Position numbers and translations under genes: made by a program. Under the pieces are notes generated by a model. That model ran no database searches. It had not been told where the DNA came from and was given only the letters and a program-made list of their open reading frames with translations. Below, in pieces: positions 5,099 to 7,511 of a DNA stretch of 7,511 nucleotides. Every line of letters starts with the position of its first letter. Position 1 is the first letter of the stretch. Origin of the DNA: Nitrospirota bacterium (GTDB lineage Bacteria; Nitrospirota; UBA9217); contig DAIDTZ010000407.1 in the NCBI GenBank assembly GCA_027456925.1, positions 1 through 7,511 on the forward strand, in the 5' to 3' direction.

Positions 5099-6127
5099 AT
5101 GAGCTTTCAATATGTTCGTGAAATTCCGCAGCCCAAGGATATTCTTGCGGCCATGCCGCTGCCCGCTGATCTCATCGCGGTCAAGAAAAAGCAGGATCAG
5201 GATATCCGGGCAGTCTTTACGAATGAAACAAAAAAATTCATTCTCATCATCGGCCCCTGCTCGGCGCATGACGAGGACGCGGTGTGCGATTATATCTCGC
5301 GGCTTGCACGGGTCCAGGCTGAGGTGAAGGATAAGATCATCATTATTCCGCGCATCTATACGAACAAGCCCCGCACGACCGGCATCGGTTACAAAGGCAT
5401 GGCGCACCAGCCGAACCTCCAGGAGGGGCCGAACATCGTCGAAGGCATTAATGCGATCCGCAGAATGCACCTCCGGGCGCTTAAGGAATCCCATCTTCCC
5501 GCTGCCGACGAGATGCTCTATCCGGGGAACTATCCCTATCTGGAGGACGTACTGAGCTATGTCGCCGTGGGGGCCCGCTCGGTCGAGAACCAGGCGCACC
5601 GCTTGACCTGCAGCGGCCTCGATATTCCCGTGGGTATGAAAAATCCGACCTCAGGCGACAACGAAGTGACGCTCAATTCCATCCAGGCGTCGCAGGCGCC
5701 GCATGTGTTCAGCTATAACCGCTGGGAGGTCAAAACTTCGGGGAATCCGCTCACGCACGCCGTGCTTCGGGGCGCTGTGGACTATCACGGGCTTGCGGTA
5801 CCCAACTACCACTACGAGGACCTCGTCACGTTTGCCGAGTCCTATCAGAAGCGCGGACTCATCAACCCTTCGATTATCGTTGACACAAACCACGCAAATT
5901 CGAACAAGAAGTTTGCAGAGCAGCCCCGCATTGCAAAAGAAGTCATGCAGAGCCGCCAGCACTCGTCGTTGCTCAAAAGCATGATCAAGGGTTTTATGAT
6001 CGAGAGCTTTATCGAGGAAGGCGCTCAAAAGGTGACCGAGAGCGTTTACGGCAAGTCCATTACCGATCCCTGTCTGGGCTGGAAGGATTCAGAGAAACTG
6101 ATTCGAGAACTGGCCGAGATGGTGTAG
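5099..6127 (+). CDS. aroF: 3-deoxy-7-phosphoheptulonate (DAHP) synthase, class I
   Basis: This enzyme condenses phosphoenolpyruvate with erythrose 4-phosphate to DAHP, the first step of the shikimate pathway to Phe, Tyr and Trp. The 342 residues match the AroF/AroG/AroH type in length. All four metal ligands are visible: Cys54 in IGPCSAH, His265 in DTNHANSNK, Glu302 in FMIESFIEEG and Asp323 in SITDPCLGW. The substrate loop KPRTT (90-94) and GARSVENQAHR (158-168) are present. The start ATG 5099-5101 has AGGAGG 12 nt upstream, rather far, but the N-terminus fits the family. The sequence differs from the E. coli isozymes at usual signature sites (TGIGYKG for TVGWKG, DTNHAN for DCSHAN). I therefore cannot say which aromatic amino acid inhibits it, and the symbol denotes family rather than isozyme. 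It has its own promoter at 5016-5044 and stops with TAG. Confidence 0.95.
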   Translation: MSFQYVREIPQPKDILAAMPLPADLIAVKKKQDQDIRAVFTNETKKFILIIGPCSAHDEDAVCDYISRLARVQAEVKDKIIIIPRIYTNKPRTTGIGYKGMAHQPNLQEGPNIVEGINAIRRMHLRALKESHLPAADEMLYPGNYPYLEDVLSYVAVGARSVENQAHRLTCSGLDIPVGMKNPTSGDNEVTLNSIQASQAPHVFSYNRWEVKTSGNPLTHAVLRGAVDYHGLAVPNYHYEDLVTFAESYQKRGLINPSIIVDTNHANSNKKFAEQPRIAKEVMQSRQHSSLLKSMIKGFMIESFIEEGAQKVTESVYGKSITDPCLGWKDSEKLIRELAEMV

Positions 6128-6128
6128 G

Positions 6129-6179
6129 AGCAGAGAGCAGAGAGGTTGGACACTACCCCCCCTTGCCCTTTGCCCTATG
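6129..6179. repeat. Second patch of 7-bp-period repeats
   Basis: This patch starts just after the TAG of the DAHP synthase gene. AGCAGAG occurs twice in register (6129, 6136). After a short spacer come CCCCTTG (6159), CCCTTTG (6166) and CCCTATG (6173), again at 7-bp period. The layout, a purine-rich block followed by a C-rich block, matches the patch at 3879-3974. It fills nearly all of the 66-bp gap and leaves the next gene without a clear ribosome binding site. Confidence 0.55.
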
Positions 6180-6193
6180 CAACATCAAAGATC

Positions 6194-6826
6194 ATGGACA
6201 TTTTCGAAACGATAGAGGGAAGAAAAAGCATTCGCCGGTTCAAGCAGGCTCCGGTGCCCGACGAGGAACTCAACAAGATCCTGGATGCAGGACGATGGGC
6301 GCCGAGCGCGAACAACACCCAGCCCTGGAGTTTCATCGTTATAAAAGACCGGGCGATGCTTAAGACCATGGCAACTGCTGTGCGGGAAATGATAGACCGG
6401 ATGATTCCCTTTGCTGAGAGTGAGAAACAGGCACTGCGTCTCGCCGCCTACAAGAGCAATTACTACACTTTTTTCGAGAATGCGCCGGTGGTGATTGCCG
6501 TCTGTATGGAAGCCTATGACGCCGGCACGGACAGGTTGCTGGCGAAGATGGGGTACCCGACAGAAGATATCAAGAGGCTCAGGCCCCTGCCCGGCCTCCA
6601 GAGCGTTTCGGCGGCGGTCCAGAATATGCTTCTGGCGATCCATGCGCTTGGCTATGGTTCCTGCTGGATGACCGGCCCGCTGGTGGCTCAGGAGGCGTTC
6701 GAGAAAATATTAGGTTTCGGGAAAGAAAAGTTTATCGCCGCCCTCCTGCCGGTGGGCGTGCCCGATGAAAATCCTCCTGCACGGAACAGGAAAGCGCTGG
6801 AGGAAATTGCAAGGTCGATCGGGTAG
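6194..6826 (+). CDS. Nitroreductase-family FMN-dependent oxidoreductase
   Basis: This encodes 210 residues from ATG 6194-6196. The start MDIFETIEGRKSIRRFK is the classic beginning of the family. An upstream in-frame TTG at 6146 would add only repeat-derived residues and is rejected. Family features are the FMN phosphate-binding RKSIRRFK (10-17), AGRWAPSANNTQPWSF (32-47), the middle helix AVQNMLLAIHALGYGSCW and the C-terminal ALLPVGVPDENPPARNRK, whose late basic residues usually contact FMN. Members form homodimers in the cytoplasm and use NAD(P)H to reduce nitroaromatics, quinones, flavins or other substrates. The true substrate cannot be told from sequence. No good ribosome binding site is visible, so it may be read from the upstream transcript. 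It ends with TAG, 8 bp from the convergent glgC stop, with no clear hairpin in between. Confidence 0.93.
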   Translation: MDIFETIEGRKSIRRFKQAPVPDEELNKILDAGRWAPSANNTQPWSFIVIKDRAMLKTMATAVREMIDRMIPFAESEKQALRLAAYKSNYYTFFENAPVVIAVCMEAYDAGTDRLLAKMGYPTEDIKRLRPLPGLQSVSAAVQNMLLAIHALGYGSCWMTGPLVAQEAFEKILGFGKEKFIAALLPVGVPDENPPARNRKALEEIARSIG

Positions 6827-6834
6827 TTCTTTTT

Positions 6835-7511
6835 TCACACCCTCTCCTCTGCCATTGCCGTTGCCCGTGCTTCTCCGGAGACTTCCGTTCCCTTTGCGAT
6901 CACTACGATCCCCGATGGCGTTACGTGGTAATGCTTCTTATCTTTCTCCAAATCATACCCGATCTCCGTATGAGGCGCTATGGTCACATCCTTGTCGATG
7001 ATTGCTTTTCTGATGCGGCAGTGCCTGCCGATGTCCACGTTTTCCATGAGGATGGAATCGTATACTTCGCTATAGCTGTTTACGCGTACGTTTGGCGAGA
7101 GCACGGAGTTTTGCACCCGGCCGCCGGAGACGATGCATCCGTGGGCCACGATCGAGTCGAGCGCAATGCCGAGCCGTCCGCCCTTCTTTTCCTGAGCGAA
7201 CACAAACTTGGCAGGCGGGTTTTGGGCCTGATACGTGCGGATGGGCCAGGCGTTGTCGTAAAGGTTCAAAAGCGGGTCCACGCTCACGAGGTCCATGTTC
7301 GCCTCCCAATAGGCATCGATGGTCCCTACGTCGCGCCAGTACTTGGCTTCTTTTTTGTTCTCATCCTTGAAATTGTAAGCGCAGACGCGCGAGGCTTTCA
7401 TCATCTGGGGCACGATATTCTTGCCGAAGTCATGGGCCGTGTCCTGCAAGGCATCCGATTTCAGATATTCCACCAACGTCTTTGTATTGAACAGGTAAAC
7501 TCCCATGGAGG
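6835..7511 (-). CDS. glgC: Glucose-1-phosphate adenylyltransferase, C-terminal half
   Basis: GlgC (ADP-glucose pyrophosphorylase) makes ADP-glucose from ATP and glucose 1-phosphate, the committed step of bacterial glycogen synthesis. The frame is open to the right edge, so the gene is partial and about half of a protein of the usual 410-430 residues is seen. The ATG at 7504-7506 is internal: it is the Met of the family's (A)SMG(I/V)Y(L/I)FN strand and is preceded in frame by Ser. Visible parts are the end of the nucleotidyltransferase domain (FGKNIVP), the strongly conserved YWRDVGTIDAYWEANMDL, and a left-handed beta-helix with hexapeptide-like turns (IVSGGRVQNSVLSPNVRV, VDIGRHCRIRKAIIDKDVTI). 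The tail EERV ends in TGA (6835-6837). It faces the nitroreductase gene tail to tail. Its promoter lies outside the window. Confidence 0.95.
   Translation of the reverse strand, partial: SMGVYLFNTKTLVEYLKSDALQDTAHDFGKNIVPQMMKASRVCAYNFKDENKKEAKYWRDVGTIDAYWEANMDLVSVDPLLNLYDNAWPIRTYQAQNPPAKFVFAQEKKGGRLGIALDSIVAHGCIVSGGRVQNSVLSPNVRVNSYSEVYDSILMENVDIGRHCRIRKAIIDKDVTIAPHTEIGYDLEKDKKHYHVTPSGIVVIAKGTEVSGEARATAMAEERV

Noticed and set aside
5047..5121. 24-codon ORF (starts MAQAYRRSPS) overlapping the DAHP synthase start, possible leader peptide
   Set aside because: Its ATG lies upstream of the transcript start predicted from the promoter at 5016-5044, it has no ribosome binding site, and there is no run of aromatic codons or attenuator hairpin.
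6146..6193. N-terminal extension of the nitroreductase from TTG 6146
   Set aside because: The extra residues are translated repeat sequence, and the family begins at the MDIFETIEGRKS start.

Overview
The window is bacterial chromosomal DNA, moderately GC-rich by eye, and densely packed with housekeeping-type genes. I see no phage, plasmid, transposase, CRISPR, tRNA or rRNA signature. The gene set suggests a Gram-negative or other deep-branching bacterium: TsaD, a YibQ-type divergent polysaccharide deacetylase, class I DAHP synthase, GlgC, an RhlE-type DEAD-box helicase and a -24/-12 (sigma-54) promoter. The degenerate 7-bp-period repeats between genes fit genomes of the Nitrospirota or Desulfobacterota kind. 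This taxonomic guess is low-confidence inference.

Layout. Positions 1-604 (minus strand) hold two small, mutually similar two-helix membrane proteins. Each has a strong ribosome binding site. The first-transcribed one (281-604) lies behind a very good sigma-54 promoter (643-660), and the second (1-226) runs off the left edge. Positions 661-974 are non-coding or hold only doubtful small ORFs. A strong intrinsic terminator (969-1007) ends the next minus-strand unit. Positions 1030-2424 hold an RhlE-like DEAD-box RNA helicase whose frame is broken by one in-frame TGA, exactly where the family has the Gly of DEADRMLDMG. A leader of about 290 nt lies upstream, with a candidate promoter, an inverted repeat over the -35 box and a hairpin just before the ribosome binding site. 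Next come tsaD (2839-3843) and a yibQ-like divergent polysaccharide deacetylase (3973-4938), both on the minus strand and probably co-transcribed. They are separated by a patch of 7-bp-period repeats.

The plus-strand half starts at a good sigma-70 promoter (5016-5044) that reads into a class I DAHP synthase (5099-6127, first step of the shikimate pathway). A second patch of 7-bp-period repeats follows, then a nitroreductase-family flavoprotein (6194-6826). The right edge holds the C-terminal half of glgC (ADP-glucose pyrophosphorylase, glycogen synthesis) on the minus strand, tail to tail with the nitroreductase.

The genes do not form one pathway. They cover tRNA modification (tsaD), envelope or polysaccharide-related function (yibQ-like), aromatic amino acid entry (DAHP synthase), carbon storage (glgC) and RNA remodelling (helicase). 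I found no convincing new defence or mobile system. The items most worth checking are the nonsense codon in the helicase, the sigma-54-driven pair of paralogous membrane proteins, and the heptad-period intergenic repeats.
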